DNA of 64,000 nt, from contig JARBJD010000088.1 in assembly GCA_033064195.1 (NCBI GenBank), forward strand, positions 184,771-248,770, given 5' to 3'. Made by a program: the position numbers and the translations under genes. The stretch comes from Blattamonas nauphoetae (Eukaryota; Preaxostyla; Oxymonadida). Under the pieces are notes generated by a model. It made no database searches, was not told the DNA's origin, and saw nothing but the letters and a program-made list of their open reading frames with translations. Positions 1-11,200 of the stretch are shown one piece after another (the stretch's first letter is position 1; every line of letters starts with the position of its first letter).

Positions 1-26
1 CGCTGCACGACATGCACGATTGACAC

Positions 27-2147
27 TTACAGTTCGTGTGATCCAGCGTAATCCGACAGAGAACGATCAATTGGCACTGATCCGAACGAACAGCCAGACA
101 CAACCATTCCTCGACGATCTGTCTGAAGTTGTTTCTTCCCACACACAATCACTCCTCCAGAGAAGCTCGAAGTGGATGATGACACAGTCGCTGTCACAGA
201 ACAGTTCAGAAGAAGCACATTGCGAAGAGTGGCTGACTGTGAGTTCGATGAGTGTGTTGATCGAATTAGGAATCCACTCCCTCCAACCAATCCAACCGAC
301 GAGCCAGCGGTGTCGGTCACAATCAGCGAGCACGACACGAACGAGGTGCCAGTCAGGTCGACTGATGTTTGGCGGCGATTCAACGATGACAACGAGTGTG
401 ATTGAAGCTCAATCGCAACACAACCTCCTCCCACAACTCCATCTTTCCCATTTCGTTCCCAAACACGAACCAGAGTCAAGCAGTTCCAAAATCGGTTGTC
501 GGTCAGTGAGACCGTGCTTCCCATCACCCAAACTCGAATCACACTCCCAAAAGAAAGGCCAGAACAGCCAATAAATCCACAGGACGAGATTCGCATTCCT
601 TCGGTGCATCGTCCAACCACAACACTCCCTCCCGAGAAACGTGTTGAATCGAACTGGCATCCATTCATCAACAAACTCTTTCCACCATCGCAAACAACCA
701 CACTTCCTTTTCCCAAAAATTCTTGCCTGTCGCATCTCAGACTCTCCAGTTCTGCTGATCCATCGCGACGGAGTGTCACAAGCGAGAGCGAGGTTGGATT
801 CGACGAGTTCAGAGTGCAGCTCACAACTTTCAGAATCCCATTCGACCTCACACAGAACACAGACGAGATTCGAGCTGAACCTGAACTTGAAAATGAAGAC
901 AACGCAAGGCCAGCCAGAGAGAGTGTGTGTGTTCGCAAGTTCACCATCGACGACGAATGGTGTTTTATTTGTTCAGAATCAATTGTCTCAATCGAACAAA
1001 GAAGGGAACATCCTGCGCTTTCTCCTCCAATCCAAATCTCTCGACTGTCTTCTTCTTCCATCCCAATCTCCATCTTCTCTCCAATCGACGCTGATCCAAC
1101 AATCGCAACTTTCACAACGTCCAACACTGTCCAGAACACTCCTGACAGCGTTTTCAAAGGATCTGACAAACTTCCACTGTTCATGTCGTCTCCATCACAA
1201 CTCACAAACACACTATCTCCAATCAGATATCGAAGAAGCGATTCCACTTTTCCAGAAACTGAATCAAATCCCATCAGGTCAGAGTTCACAGCTGTCGAGA
1301 ACGATCCAACCCACTGTGATCCAACTATCACTGATCCCAGATTGATTCCAATCACGAAAACATCATTCCCAGAGCTCTCTGCCGTGTTCTTCTCTTCGAC
1401 ACGTCCAAACGAAACAGAAGACAGCTTGTAGTCTTCAAAAGAAGCAAGACCAGAAAAGTCCAACAGAAGTGCCCCTCCTCTCCCCATGCTCCAACACCGC
1501 CTGAACGACGACTGCGAAATCAAAAGCGTTCCCCCTGCCACTGCAACTGCCACACATCCTCCATCCCCACCAGACGAGCAGGACGTGAAGGTTGACTCAG
1601 AGATGGAGAGAGTGTTTCCTGTGTTGAGGGTCGATGTGATGACAGATCCCTTCCCACTTGCCTTCATGTTGTGGAATGTGCATCCAGTGACGATGATTGA
1701 GCCAGTGTCGACAATCGAAAGGAGAGAGTTCGATCGTTCGGTTCCTTTTCCATCAAAAGTGAGTGTTGAGAGTGTCAGAGTGTTCGCTGAAACTTCAAAG
1801 GCTCCGAATTCACCAACTGTGATTGTTGCTTTCGTCCCCCTTGGCTGCATTGCGACACTCGATGAACATGTCGCAATTCCACTGAGCAATCCTGACTCGG
1901 ACACAGAAATCGTCGTCTGAGGATCTGCTGTCAGATGATCCACTGACTCTTCAATCGTTCGACACGGAAAACTCACATTTCCACAAAATGCAACGTCGAT
2001 GTTCTTGGCGTTCGTGAAGATGGAGGAGTGCTTGTAGAGAGTGAGGTAGACGAGGAGAGTGTGACTAGCCAGCTCGGGGAAGAGCGGGTTGGTGTCTGAG
2101 CTCCAAAACAATCCTGACTCCGGCGAGGAGGTGGTTCCGGGAGGATT
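27..2147 (-). CDS. Giant beta-helix surface protein 1, third (3') segment
   Basis: Downstream part of a large secreted beta-helix-type protein, about 707 codons. It begins abruptly at the edge of DIRS element 1, where codon GGA at 6967-6969 continues with AAT at 2147, so it has no start codon of its own. The protein is rich in short Ser/Thr/Gly repeats of the kind that build pectin-lyase-like parallel beta-helices (for example GSIIVTGCTFHNMKASGKGS). It carries the recurring cysteine pattern CGNVSFPC and a second repeat entry, DDMNSGSLSDPLKTLSG, both shared with the other giant genes here. No membrane segment is present, so the true C terminus is probably missing. A TAA lies at 27-29, but the same bases read GTAAGT, a perfect splice donor right after CT at 31-32. 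The gene therefore probably continues off the left edge. Exact function unknown; cell-surface or secreted role inferred. Confidence 0.75.
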   Translation of the reverse strand, partial: NPPGTTSSPESGLFWSSDTNPLFPELASHTLLVYLTLYKHSSIFTNAKNIDVAFCGNVSFPCRTIEESVDHLTADPQTTISVSESGLLSGIATCSSSVAMQPRGTKATITVGEFGAFEVSANTLTLSTLTFDGKGTERSNSLLSIVDTGSIIVTGCTFHNMKASGKGSVITSTLNTGNTLSISESTFTSCSSGGDGGCVAVAVAGGTLLISQSSFRRCWSMGRGGALLLDFSGLASFEDYKLSSVSFGRVEEKNTAESSGNDVFVIGINLGSVIVGSQWVGSFSTAVNSDLMGFDSVSGKVESLLRYLIGDSVFVSCDGDDMNSGSLSDPLKTLSGVFWTVLDVVKVAIVGSASIGEKMEIGMEEEDSREIWIGGESAGCSLLCSIETIDSEQIKHHSSSMVNLRTHTLSLAGLALSSFSSSGSARISSVFCVRSNGILKVVSCTLNSSNPTSLSLVTLRRDGSAELESLRCDRQEFLGKGSVVVCDGGKSLLMNGCQFDSTRFSGGSVVVGRCTEGMRISSCGFIGCSGLSFGSVIRVWVMGSTVSLTDNRFWNCLTLVRVWERNGKDGVVGGGCVAIELQSHSLSSLNRRQTSVDLTGTSFVSCSLIVTDTAGSSVGLVGGSGFLIRSTHSSNSQSATLRNVLLLNCSVTATVSSSTSSFSGGVIVCGKKQLQTDRRGMVVSGCSFGSVPIDRSLSDYAGSHEL
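30..31 (-). other. Probable 5' splice donor (GTAAGT) at left window edge
   Basis: Minus-strand GTAAGT is read from position 30 down to 25, overlapping the apparent TAA stop of the giant gene. Other introns in this window start GTATGC, GTATCT or GTCTGA, so a donor here is plausible. The acceptor would lie outside the window. Confidence 0.4.
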
Positions 2148-2150
2148 TCC

Positions 2151-2240
2151 TTTCACTCAATCCTCTACCAAACCTGTGCCTTCAACAAGTGAGATATCCC
2201 TGGTGACGTGTAAGGAAACAATGGGTGGCAGATCCAATCA
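2151..2240 (+). repeat. Left inverted terminal repeat of DIRS element 1
   Basis: Reverse complement of 6884-6966 with a few differences near the outer edge (CCTGTGCC here, CAGTGCCC in the other copy). The outer part recurs in the internal complementary region. Confidence 0.88.
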
Positions 2241-3427
2241 TGACTCAGCCTAGTCAACAGTCAGTGTTAATCCAATCCGATGCACTATCTTCGATAAATG
2301 TTAGTGCTGATCTCATCACAGAGATTACGAAACAAGTAATCAATTCCATTCCTCAATACATATCGCAAGCAACAACTCAGTCAATTGCACGACCGATCGA
2401 GACTAAAATTGGAAACACGGCAGAACAAGCTCTAGATCCCCTTTCACCGATACACTCACAAGAAAAGATCCTCAAGAGGAAACGTACTTCTCCCACTAGA
2501 ACAGATCGAAGGCACCGAAATCGACCATCTAAAAATCGAAGTATAGCTGTGCATCGTCGGAATAGACGACAACAATCCAAATACGATTACACTGACAGTA
2601 GTTTCGAAGAATCCTCAGAGTCATATCAGTCGTCAACAATGATTTCAGACACTTCTTCGACAGATGATGACTTGATGCGTCTAAAGGAGATTCTTCGCCA
2701 CCGAAAGTCGAAATCGCACAGGACTACAAAAAGGAAGAAGAGTTCCCATCGAAATTTGAGCACATCGACACGATCATCATGCAGCGATCGGCGACACAGA
2801 CGAAGTGGAATCTCCAGCCGACAAAGACAGGAAATGCTAAAGAAACAACTTTTCAAAGATATGAAGAAGCAAGAACCATCTTTTACTAAGAATTGGCTGC
2901 AAACAACATTGCCAAATCAGCAACGTGATTTGACAAATTCACATACGTCTCAGATCAAGAATTTGTTGGGAATTCCCACAGAAATAGCTGCAAACCGTGC
3001 GATAATCACAGAGGCGCAGAGAATACAAGATCAGGCCTTGATGACAGCAACACATTCAACCTTTTCGTCGATCGGACACATGGCCCAAGTTTATGATATG
3101 GTCACACATGGAGAGCCGCCAAAACACATCCTGCCAATTATCACGAAGGGTATCTTGGATGCTGCGGACTCTGCAGCCTGCAGCCATCTTGGCCGATACG
3201 TTACCCCGGTCAATGCGGGACAGGTCGCTTTCACTTTGGGGCTCACTCAACCAGCGACAGCCCCCAATGATCTGCTTCTACCTCCCAATCAATCTCCAGG
3301 GTTCACTCAGTCCAATAATCCACAACAACAGTTTAGTCAAAATTCTTTCTCTCAACAAGGGGGGTCAGTCCGCCTCCCGACTCAACCCAAGGGACAACGC
3401 AACAGATTCTACCCCAAACGACATTAA
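2240..3427 (+). CDS. gag: Gag-like protein of DIRS element 1
   Basis: ORF of 395 codons from the first in-frame ATG at 2240 (MTQPSQQ). Residues about 75-200 are highly basic and serine-rich (KRKRTSPTRTDRRHR, RRHRRSGISSRQRQ), fitting nucleic-acid binding. The C terminus is Gln/Asn rich and ends in a basic tail. No zinc knuckle is visible, as is usual for DIRS Gag. Its position directly before the RT frame and its similarity in layout to the first ORF of element 2 (SAALxx-type helical middle, basic spacer) support the assignment. It should form the particle that packages element RNA. The frame is intact. Confidence 0.75.
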   Translation: MTQPSQQSVLIQSDALSSINVSADLITEITKQVINSIPQYISQATTQSIARPIETKIGNTAEQALDPLSPIHSQEKILKRKRTSPTRTDRRHRNRPSKNRSIAVHRRNRRQQSKYDYTDSSFEESSESYQSSTMISDTSSTDDDLMRLKEILRHRKSKSHRTTKRKKSSHRNLSTSTRSSCSDRRHRRSGISSRQRQEMLKKQLFKDMKKQEPSFTKNWLQTTLPNQQRDLTNSHTSQIKNLLGIPTEIAANRAIITEAQRIQDQALMTATHSTFSSIGHMAQVYDMVTHGEPPKHILPIITKGILDAADSAACSHLGRYVTPVNAGQVAFTLGLTQPATAPNDLLLPPNQSPGFTQSNNPQQQFSQNSFSQQGGSVRLPTQPKGQRNRFYPKRH

Positions 3428-6425
3428 CACAACCATCCAGTCGACCAGTTCCGGAGAGGCTGAGGGATGCCTTGGCGAGATGGGAGGAGATAGGCGGGAA
3501 GGAGAGGGTGTTAGCAGGGGCAATGTGGGAGTGGATCAGTCCAGAGTCCCCGCAGAAGTTGCAAGAACTCCCGTGGTCTCCTCCATTCAAGGGCAATGTG
3601 GAGGAGACGGCGGCTTTCATTCACTCTTGTTGGAAGAGATCCAGACGGGTGTGGTTGTTCCTGTCCCACAAACGGAAGTCACCCTCTCTCTTCATACCTT
3701 CCCTTGTCCCAAAAACGGGGGGGAGATGGCGGAAGATCTTGAATGCGACGGCACTCAACAAGGAACTGAAGGTCGAGCATTTCAAAATGGAAGATGTAAA
3801 AACAGCGACCTCTTTCATCAATGGAGGAGAATGGATGACGAGTATAGACCTGAAGAATGCATATCAACATGTCTTGGTGCCTCCACAACTCAGGAAGTAT
3901 CTCTGCTTCCGAGTTCGAGAAGCAGTTTTATCAATACGTGGGAATGCCGTTCGGGTTGTCGACTGCTCCGCGAACGTTTACGAAGATTATGCGTTGTGCT
4001 GTGAAACATCTCCGCCACATTCTCCAGATTCCGATAATCTTCTATCTAGACGACATTCTCCTCATCCTCGCAAACGATGGAGTCGGCAAGGGTCAATACA
4101 GAAAGAGCGATGGAAACCCTGACAAACTTGGGTTTTCAGATTGCCGTCAGCAAGTGTCAGACAGTCCCATCCCAATCAATCGAATTCTTGGGATGGTCGA
4201 TCGACGCGGTTACACAATCGATCTCAATCACCTCGTCTCGACGCTCCAAACTCCTCCATCAATTGCGGATGACCAAGGCAATCATCCTACATCGAGAATC
4301 AATCAGAGTGAGGGACTTGGCAGCTCTGATCGGTCGTCTCAACTTCCTTCGAACGGTCATTCCAGCTGCGAGCCTCAACCTGCAGAAATTAAACCAATGG
4401 AAAGACATGGGTGCCAGGCAGGGTGGATGGGAAGCGAAGGTCCAGCTCAACCGTCTCCACCTGGGAGAGATCACCTTCTGGGCTTCAGCGATAGAACGGA
4501 ACACTCCTCACTCCTTCCGTCAAGTCACACCCACAGCATCTCTCACCACAGATGCGAGCCCATGGGGCTGGGGATGTGTGCTCACGATTGGGGAGGAGAC
4601 AACTCTCTTCCATGGAGTCTGGACCGAACAGCAGAAGGTTCAGACGTCCAATTGGAAAGAAACGGCAGCGATTCGTTTCTCCCTAATCAAAGCGACCATG
4701 CTCCTCAAGCAGAAGGATGTGCGGGCAATCACAGTTCACAGCGACAATACGACGGCCGTTCAAAATGTGAAGAAGCAGAGAGCCACCTCATCCCTTGTTC
4801 AGATCACGAATCAAACTCTTCAAACAATCAGATCGAGTGGGATGATTCTGGCCGACATCCAACACATTGCGGGAGTGAAGAATACAGTAGCGGATGCTCT
4901 GTCAAGGCTCCACCCTCTTGCGGAGTTCATGCTGACCCCTCTAGCGCTTCAGGTATTGAAAGATCGATGGTCTTACGTTCCTCTGATCGATCTCTTCGCC
5001 ACAGATCAGAACAGACAATGTCACAAATACTTCTCGCTGAGACCGGAAGAGCACTCAGCTGGCGTGAATGCCCTCGTCGTCAACTGGACAGGGATGATAC
5101 AACCTCTCTGTCATCCTCCGATTCTCCTCATTCCACGAGTTCTGAAGAAGCTGAGGGAGGAACCAGTGAAGAAGGGAGTCCTCATCACTCCGGACTGGAG
5201 CAATCAAACTTGGTCTCCTCTCCTATCTCTGGTGGAGTTGGACAGCATCGTTCTCGGACCATACTCCACGATGACAGTGAATACGGATCCGACATCGGAA
5301 GCGAGCCTCCCCCCAGGGAATGTACGAGCATCTCTGGTGGGGGGAGAGAACCTGGAGGGGAGAGACTTCTTCAGAAGTCTGTGTGATGAGGGAAGAATCC
5401 CAATGAATGTCCGAAATGTGGAAGAAGACGCATACAAACACAAGGGCCCTTGGATGCGGGCTTGGAAGTTATTCAAACAATATTGCGAGAAGTTCAATCA
5501 TTCTGTTTCCTTCATTGTTGCCAAGTCAACAAACATTGAACAACTTCTTTGCAGTTTCGTCGCAGATCTTGCCGAGCGGTTCCCACCTCCGAACCAACTC
5601 CCTCACACAGCAGTTCCGAAAGTCGTCAGATCATTAGGCCTCTTCCACCCAACACTGCACAACGACAGGTCACACCTGAATTCTTTCAGACAGGTTCTTG
5701 CAAAGAGTCACCCAAAGAACAAGTCAAAACGTCACTACACCGTAATGTGGAATATTGATCTGCTCCTGAACTGGGCACAGAAAACAAATGAATTAGCCAG
5801 CGAAGATCCAGAGGTCCAGCAGATGAGAGCGTTGTCTCTCCTCCTTGCAACGACGTGCTGTCGCCGTGCAGAGATTGTCAACCTTCGATGGAGGGACGTT
5901 GACTTCCATGAATCATCGGACTTCATTCCAACGTCATTTGCGACGGTGACAATCAGGGCAAAACAGAATCAATTGCAGGACGACATCAGATTTGTTCGAG
6001 ACGAAGGGGATGAATCATTCTCAGCCTTTCGAGCATTGATCGCACATAAGAGAAACATCGAGCGAGTCATTGCAGAGTCGGTTGACACAGACATTGCGAA
6101 TTGCAAGATATGGTATGATTTCAGGAAAGGCGTTCCACTGAAGATGCCGGCCATTGCGTCCATTCTAAAAAGTGTGCTGAAAGAGATCGGTGTCCCTGGT
6201 TCTTACGGACCATACACGGTCAAGCATGCAGCGGTGAGCCACCTCAGGCGTGTGGCCAAGGTTCCGCTGGAAGTAGTCAATAGCCATGTGGGTTGGTCTC
6301 TCACTTCGACAATTGCAGACGTCTACTACTCTGCTCCAATCCTGATTGGAACTGGAGTACCCACACTCGCAGAGAGTTGGTGGCTGCCCTTACGGGTTCA
6401 CGGCCTTCCAACTGTATCGAACTAG
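3337..6425 (+). CDS. pol: Reverse transcriptase - RNase H - tyrosine recombinase polyprotein of DIRS element 1 (two frameshifts)
   Basis: Read in three frames. The first (open from 3337, no ATG before the RT) carries RT finger and palm sequence (KILNATALNKEL, SIDLKNAYQHVLV). At about 3909-3915 one extra base shifts it to the frame with VGMPFGLSTAPRTF and the catalytic FYLDDILLI near 4050. At about 4075 one extra G shifts it again to a 782-codon frame. That frame holds FLGWSID, the RNase H motifs TDASPWGWG, VHSDNTTA and VADALSRLHPL, then a segment starting LIDLFATDQNRQ, typical of what follows RNase H in these elements. It ends in a tyrosine recombinase with CCRRAEIVNLRW (Arg), VKHAAVSHLRR (His..Arg), SHVGW and VYY (nucleophile Tyr). 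RT-RH and recombinase share one frame, unlike the separate overlapping frames of classical DIRS-1. Confidence 0.85.
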
Positions 6426-6519
6426 CTGTACAGGAGAAAGAATCAAGACATCCTTCTCTTCTTTTTCATTTTCAATGATTCTTCTCCCTTCTTTTAGGTC
6501 CCTTTCAACTCTCACTTGT

Positions 6520-6588
6520 TGAAGGCACAGGTTTGGTAGAGGATTGAGTGAAAGGAAATCCTTCTACAACAAACCAGTGCCCTTCAAC
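6520..6588 (+). repeat. Internal complementary region of DIRS element 1
   Basis: 6520-6560 is the reverse complement of the left edge (2143-2190 side) and 6562-6588 is the reverse complement of the right edge (6937-6964). The two abut, templating circle closure. Confidence 0.88.
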
Positions 6589-6883
6589 TAAGAACGCAGC
6601 CACACAACTGGGGGCTCGTTCGGGGGGACTCTTGTTTTTATGTCGCGGAGCGACTCTGAATATACCTTTTGGTTCTTTTACACTTCATTAGTCACTTTTG
6701 ACCTCTCGTTTGTCCAGTTTTTGTTCCTCGTTGAGGATTTCTGGACGAGAGACATCGTTCTCTCTTTTTGCCCTTCAACTGCCCCCACTTGGGCAAACCA
6801 ACATCGTGACTCTTCAGTCCCTTGTTGTCAATCTTTTTGGGAACAGATAAAGTTGTTTTTGATTTATTCTGTTTGGTTTTTCC

Positions 6884-6966
6884 TGATTGGATCTGCCACC
6901 CATTGTTTCCTTACACGTCACCAGGGATATCTCACTTGTTGAAGGGCACTGGTTTGTTGTAGAAAA
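6884..6966 (-). repeat. Right inverted terminal repeat of DIRS element 1
   Basis: Inverted copy of 2151-2240. The outer 25 bases carry AAGGGCACTGGTTTGTTG in place of AAGGCACAGGTTTGG. The 290 bp between the internal region and this repeat (6590-6883) holds no recognisable gene. Confidence 0.88.
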
Positions 6967-7832
6967 TCCAGTCCATGTTTGTCGAGTGATCAGCTTCCAC
7001 AGACTCGCACCAGCAACATCGATGATTCGCATTGGGTTGTCATCCACATCAACGCAATTCTCGATGGAGGGACACTGAATTGCACACAAACTGGCTGTGT
7101 CCATTTCGATGAGCGAAAAGCCAACTGCGGCGTGGATGTCTTTGAAAGAACAACCCAAAAGTTGAAGAGTGCACTTCTGCTCTGAATTTGTCAAGCTGGG
7201 TGATGATTCCAGTTTGACGAGAGGAGCGTTGAGATGCCTAAAGTTTCCGTCCCAGTGAACGACTGAGATGAAGTGGAGATCTTTCATGACAAGCGTTCCT
7301 GCTGCAACTTCAAAGAGAACGAGCGTGCTCTCAAAATCATAAGAGAGTGTGAAGTTCAATCCATCCAACAAAAACAACGATGTCGATTCAATGAGATGTG
7401 CGACTTGATGTTTGGTGTACCCAACATTCATATCATGCAGTTCTAGCGTCGCCTCCTCCACGAGTGTGAAAGCACAGAAGGATGGATCGGCTTCACTCGC
7501 CCCATTGAAGAAGCAACGTTGGTCAGAGGGACTTAGAAAGTCCATTTCAGGTGCAGTCACAACAAAATGCTGTCTTTCGAGTGTGACACGCAGATTGTTT
7601 TCCATTGCTGGATATGCGTGAATGGAGATCGGGATAACTCGTCCCTTGTCATCAACAGGACTGATGTTCTCTGAGAACTGAAGCAGAGTTTGGCATCCGA
7701 AGCTTTGAAAGAAACAGTCTCTTGTCGACGAGCCGCTGCCAGTTGTTCTGAGGACTGGGAACATGTTGAATCGTTCAATCTGGTTGAGGCCTGTTTCGAT
7801 CGCAACGTGACAGAATGTGCTCGCATCTAGTG
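6967..7832 (-). CDS. Giant beta-helix surface protein 1, second segment
   Basis: Middle part of the minus-strand giant gene, left between DIRS elements 1 and 2. It is open through MFPVLRTTGSGSS at 7764 and upstream to 7830, where codon CTA GAT follows the TCA shared with 12512-12514. The frame therefore continues exactly from the first segment. It encodes mixed beta-helix-like repeats (LELHDMNVGY, LFLLDGLNFTLSYDF, LQLLGCSFKDIHAAVG) and a row of short hydrophobic strands. At 6967-6969 GGA joins GGA/AAT at 2148-2147. Segment length is 866 bp; with segment one it makes 1517 codons exactly. Not a separate gene: its apparent start at 7764 is internal. Confidence 0.75.
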
Positions 7833-7889
7833 TATTCCCACACAGTGCTCTCGCTCAGCATGAGTACGTGAGGTGTTTATGGGGTCGGT
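7833..7889 (+). repeat. Left inverted terminal repeat of DIRS element 2
   Basis: Starts TATTCCCACACAGTGCTC and ends GGGGTCGGT; inverted match to 12431-12511. The following 390 bp (7890-8280) holds no gene I can support. Confidence 0.85.
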
Positions 7890-8275
7890 GGATATACACC
7901 GAAGAATGAGAATCGAATGAATCAAACTGCGAGGGCTTCTCCTTGTTCGGGAGCTTGGCCAGATTATTTTGCGTTGGCTTCCTGGAATCAGCGCTGATGT
8001 TCCTTGCTCAACCGACCTGTGTGGGTGAAGGAAGGAAAACATTGAGCGCATAGTTCGAGGATGCACAAGGCAGCCTCAGTGGGTCCGAAGACACTCAACT
8101 GAGGGAGGCATCGCCTTGCTGAGAGCGAGAATTGTGAACGAACAAACAGTTTAGTGTCGAAAAGGAAATGAAGATTAGACTGAAAACTGGAAAGATGGGA
8201 TGTGAGTAAAATAAAGACAGAAAACGAGGAGCTGGATCTTGGGTGGAGTCGACCACACACCAGAGTATCTGCCGG

Positions 8276-11200
8276 CTACTCTGAGCGAGAGCACTGTGTG
8301 GGAATACAGGCTCCAGCTGAAGCGATGAGCCTGTTATCCACACAGGGCTCTCGCTCAGCATGAGTATCACAAGTTGGAATTTGTCTGTTCTGCTTGCCAG
8401 GGCCTACCGTGTTGTCAGCGTTCTGCAGATTCAGCTGGTCTGCGATCCGAGTCTGGAGGTCTGCTCTGTCCGCGACTCGGATGTTGTACCACGTCTGGGC
8501 GGCGGTCGAGTTGATATTCCACCCGACCAATGCGTTGATGTCCACCCAATCCATCCCTTGTACGGATCTCAGATACGAGATCATCGCATGTTTGATTGTA
8601 TAGCCTCCATAGATCGAAGGGAGTCCTAACTCTTGCAGGATTGCTTTCGTTTCTTCCCGAATCCGCTGGGTAGATAGTCTCTGGAGAGTCGCTTCATCAA
8701 CCCAGACTGGCATTGTTGGCGGGAGTGAGTCATGCTGGCAGTTCGCTTTTGAATTGAAGAGTGTGAGAACTCGTTGTTGGTGGTCGTTGAGTGCGCAGAA
8801 CGGGGAAATTGACTTCTGGCGAATGTCTGTTACTGTTCTGTAGACCTTCTTGTCGGTGTTCTGCTTGACTGACATGAGTAATTCCGCTCTCGGTGGCTCC
8901 ACGTCTAGCTTCCACGTCACATCTCCCCATGAGAGCCTTTGCAGCTCCGCTTGTCTCAAACACGTGAAAGCCATTACCAAGGCGAGTGTTCTTCTCTGCT
9001 GACGCGCGAAGTTATGCTCTGTTCTCCATCTGCTCTCCCCGCCCACTTGAATAACGTTTCAATGTCCCACATGACATCATACTTTCTCTTTGGTGGTGCA
9101 GTGGTCCTCTTGTTGATTTCCTTTTGGCATTTCTTCCATGTGGGCGAGTCTTCCCGAAGAGTCCCTGGGTTGAGGAGACACAAAGTGGAGCGAACAGTAG
9201 TAGCAATGTCCATTGTGGACCTCTTCTCTCCGAACTGATCAAACAACCAGTTCGTGAAGTTCAACATGTGAGCTTCGACTCCTTCGCCGTGAACGAACTC
9301 CTCGTCAGAGATTCCCCGTTCGTCCGCAAACTCGTCCAACAACGTGAATGCTCTCCTCCACTTCCTTCGAGCGTCGCGGGTTTGTGGGAGAAATCTGTCT
9401 GCTGCCTTCTCGTCTATCTTGGCTACAACTCTGAGCTGACTAAAGAAGTGTTCTCCGGCTTCGTTCTGATCTGATGGAAACCGACTCCCACCAGTCCTGG
9501 TGGGAGTCTTTGTCTTCCTTCCTCTGAGTCTTCCAGAGACAAGCTTTGACTTGTCATCCTCATTATCATCTCGTACGATCCGAGCGTTCGGCGAGTCGGG
9601 CACAGCTGGTGGAACAGGTGTGTCCAGGACTGGCCTTCCCAACTGGGAACAACGAGCACCGCTTGGCATGATGAGTGTTGCAGCTTCCGGAGGACCTTGC
9701 CGATTAGTCGGATGGGAGGGTGGATCCACAGCTTCCTTCCCTCCCAGTCCTGAACCAGTGCGTCTGTCGCTGTCGCTTCTGGCTCGCTGTTGAGCGACCA
9801 GTACTCTTCGAGAAGACGGGTTTGTTGGGACGCAAATGCGTCCACTTCTGGTTTCCATTCCAGTTCTGAAATCAGCTGTTGGAAGATCGCAGGGAGGATC
9901 TGGTACTCTCCCAACGGGTGGAGGCGACTGAGAGAGTCTGCCACGACGTTGTTCACTCCTTTACGTGTTCCACCTCCACTATCGGTATTCCTGTCTTCGC
10001 GCAACGCGACCAAACTGCTGTTGTCGGCGAGAGGAGGTTCCTTCCTCCTTTCCACTTCTGCAGATTGAACTTTGTTGATGTGTTGTCGGTTCGAACTTTC
10101 AAATTGGATATATTCTCCTTCTTCAGAATGTGTCTTGACATTTTGACCGCTCGTTCTACTGCCATTGTCTCTTTCACGTTGATCGAGTGTGGAAGTGTCT
10201 TCGCCGACCATCGACCGAACATTGGGATGGAGTGATTCTTCCACTCGAGCACTGCTCCCCATCCCTTCTTCGAGGCGTCTGTTGTCAGACAAGCTTGAGG
10301 TTCCGGCAACGATATCAGTTGTGGTTGATTCGACACGAGTGTCGCCTTCCAGAATGTGAGGTCCCCCAGGACGGACGGGTTCAGCCGACAGCGACCGTTC
10401 CATCCCGTCCGTTTCACAGCTCTTTGAAGTGTTCGGTTCAACGCGCCAAGATATAGAGACGCTTGACAGTGCTGATGGTGTAGTGAATTCAGTTTCCCGA
10501 TTAGTTTGGCGAGCGATCTGTTTGCCACTTTCTTCCGTCTGAGTGCAAGTGACACAGTTTTTGAAGTAGCTTTGAAATACGCTGAGACCTTGGCTGGCGG
10601 TGTTCTGAATGTGCCCTCCTTCAAGTCGAGACTCCATCCCAGAAAGTCCAATTGCTGCGTCGGTTCTAGAATCAGCTTGTCCATTGCAATCAACCAACCC
10701 AGGTCCTGCAGGAAAATCAGAACCTCCTGTGTCACTGATCTCAAGTGTGTTTGATCTTGGTGGAGGAGGATGATGTCGTCCATGTATGCCAGAACCCTGA
10801 TGTCCCATTTCTGTCGGATGTGGACAATCGCTGGGCGAAGGACTTTGCTGAACACCCGCGGTGCGTGTTTGACACCGAACGGCATCGTCTGGTATAGATA
10901 GTCTTGGTTCTGAAAGCGGAACCCAAGAAAGCGTTGAAAATCCGACTGCACGTCGATGTGATGGAACGCTTGCTGGATGTCGATCACTGTTGCGAAGTCG
11001 TTCGACTGAATCATGACCCGTAGCGTTGAAAAGTCCTCGTAACGGAAGCTCCTGTCCTTGATTGCGTTGTTCAGCACTGTGCAGTCCAGGATCTTCCGGT
11101 GTGTCCCGTCCCTTTTTGGAATCATAAATGTCTTGTTCCACCACAGCACTTCGTTTGTGGTGGCTTCCCTGACAACGCCCATCTGAATCTCCTTCATCAG

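Larger units (their letters stand above)
2151..6966 (+). mobile_element. DIRS-type tyrosine-recombinase retrotransposon, element 1
   Basis: A 4.8-kb element with inverted terminal repeats (2151-2240 and 6884-6966) and an internal complementary region (6520-6588). The internal region joins the reverse complement of the left edge directly to that of the right edge, the hallmark of DIRS retroelements, which replicate through a circle. It encodes Gag, then reverse transcriptase, RNase H and a tyrosine recombinase, all on the plus strand and opposite to the host gene. There is no target-site duplication beyond a shared TCC, as expected for recombinase-mediated insertion. It lies inside the minus-strand beta-helix gene; removing it restores that frame. 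Two single-base frame breaks in the RT suggest this copy is inactive, or that the consensus has errors. Confidence 0.9.

Noticed and set aside
496-1431. Plus-strand 311-codon ORF
   Set aside because: Antisense shadow of the beta-helix coding sequence; composition follows the complementary Ser-rich codons.
3857-5386. A 509-codon plus-strand protein
   Set aside because: Only its first 70 codons are RT; the rest is a low-complexity shadow of the RNase H frame.
8974-9858. A separate gene in front of the recombinase
   Set aside because: Its 3' two thirds are the N-terminal helices of the element 2 recombinase in a shifted frame; the 5' third is a shadow of the RNase H-distal region.
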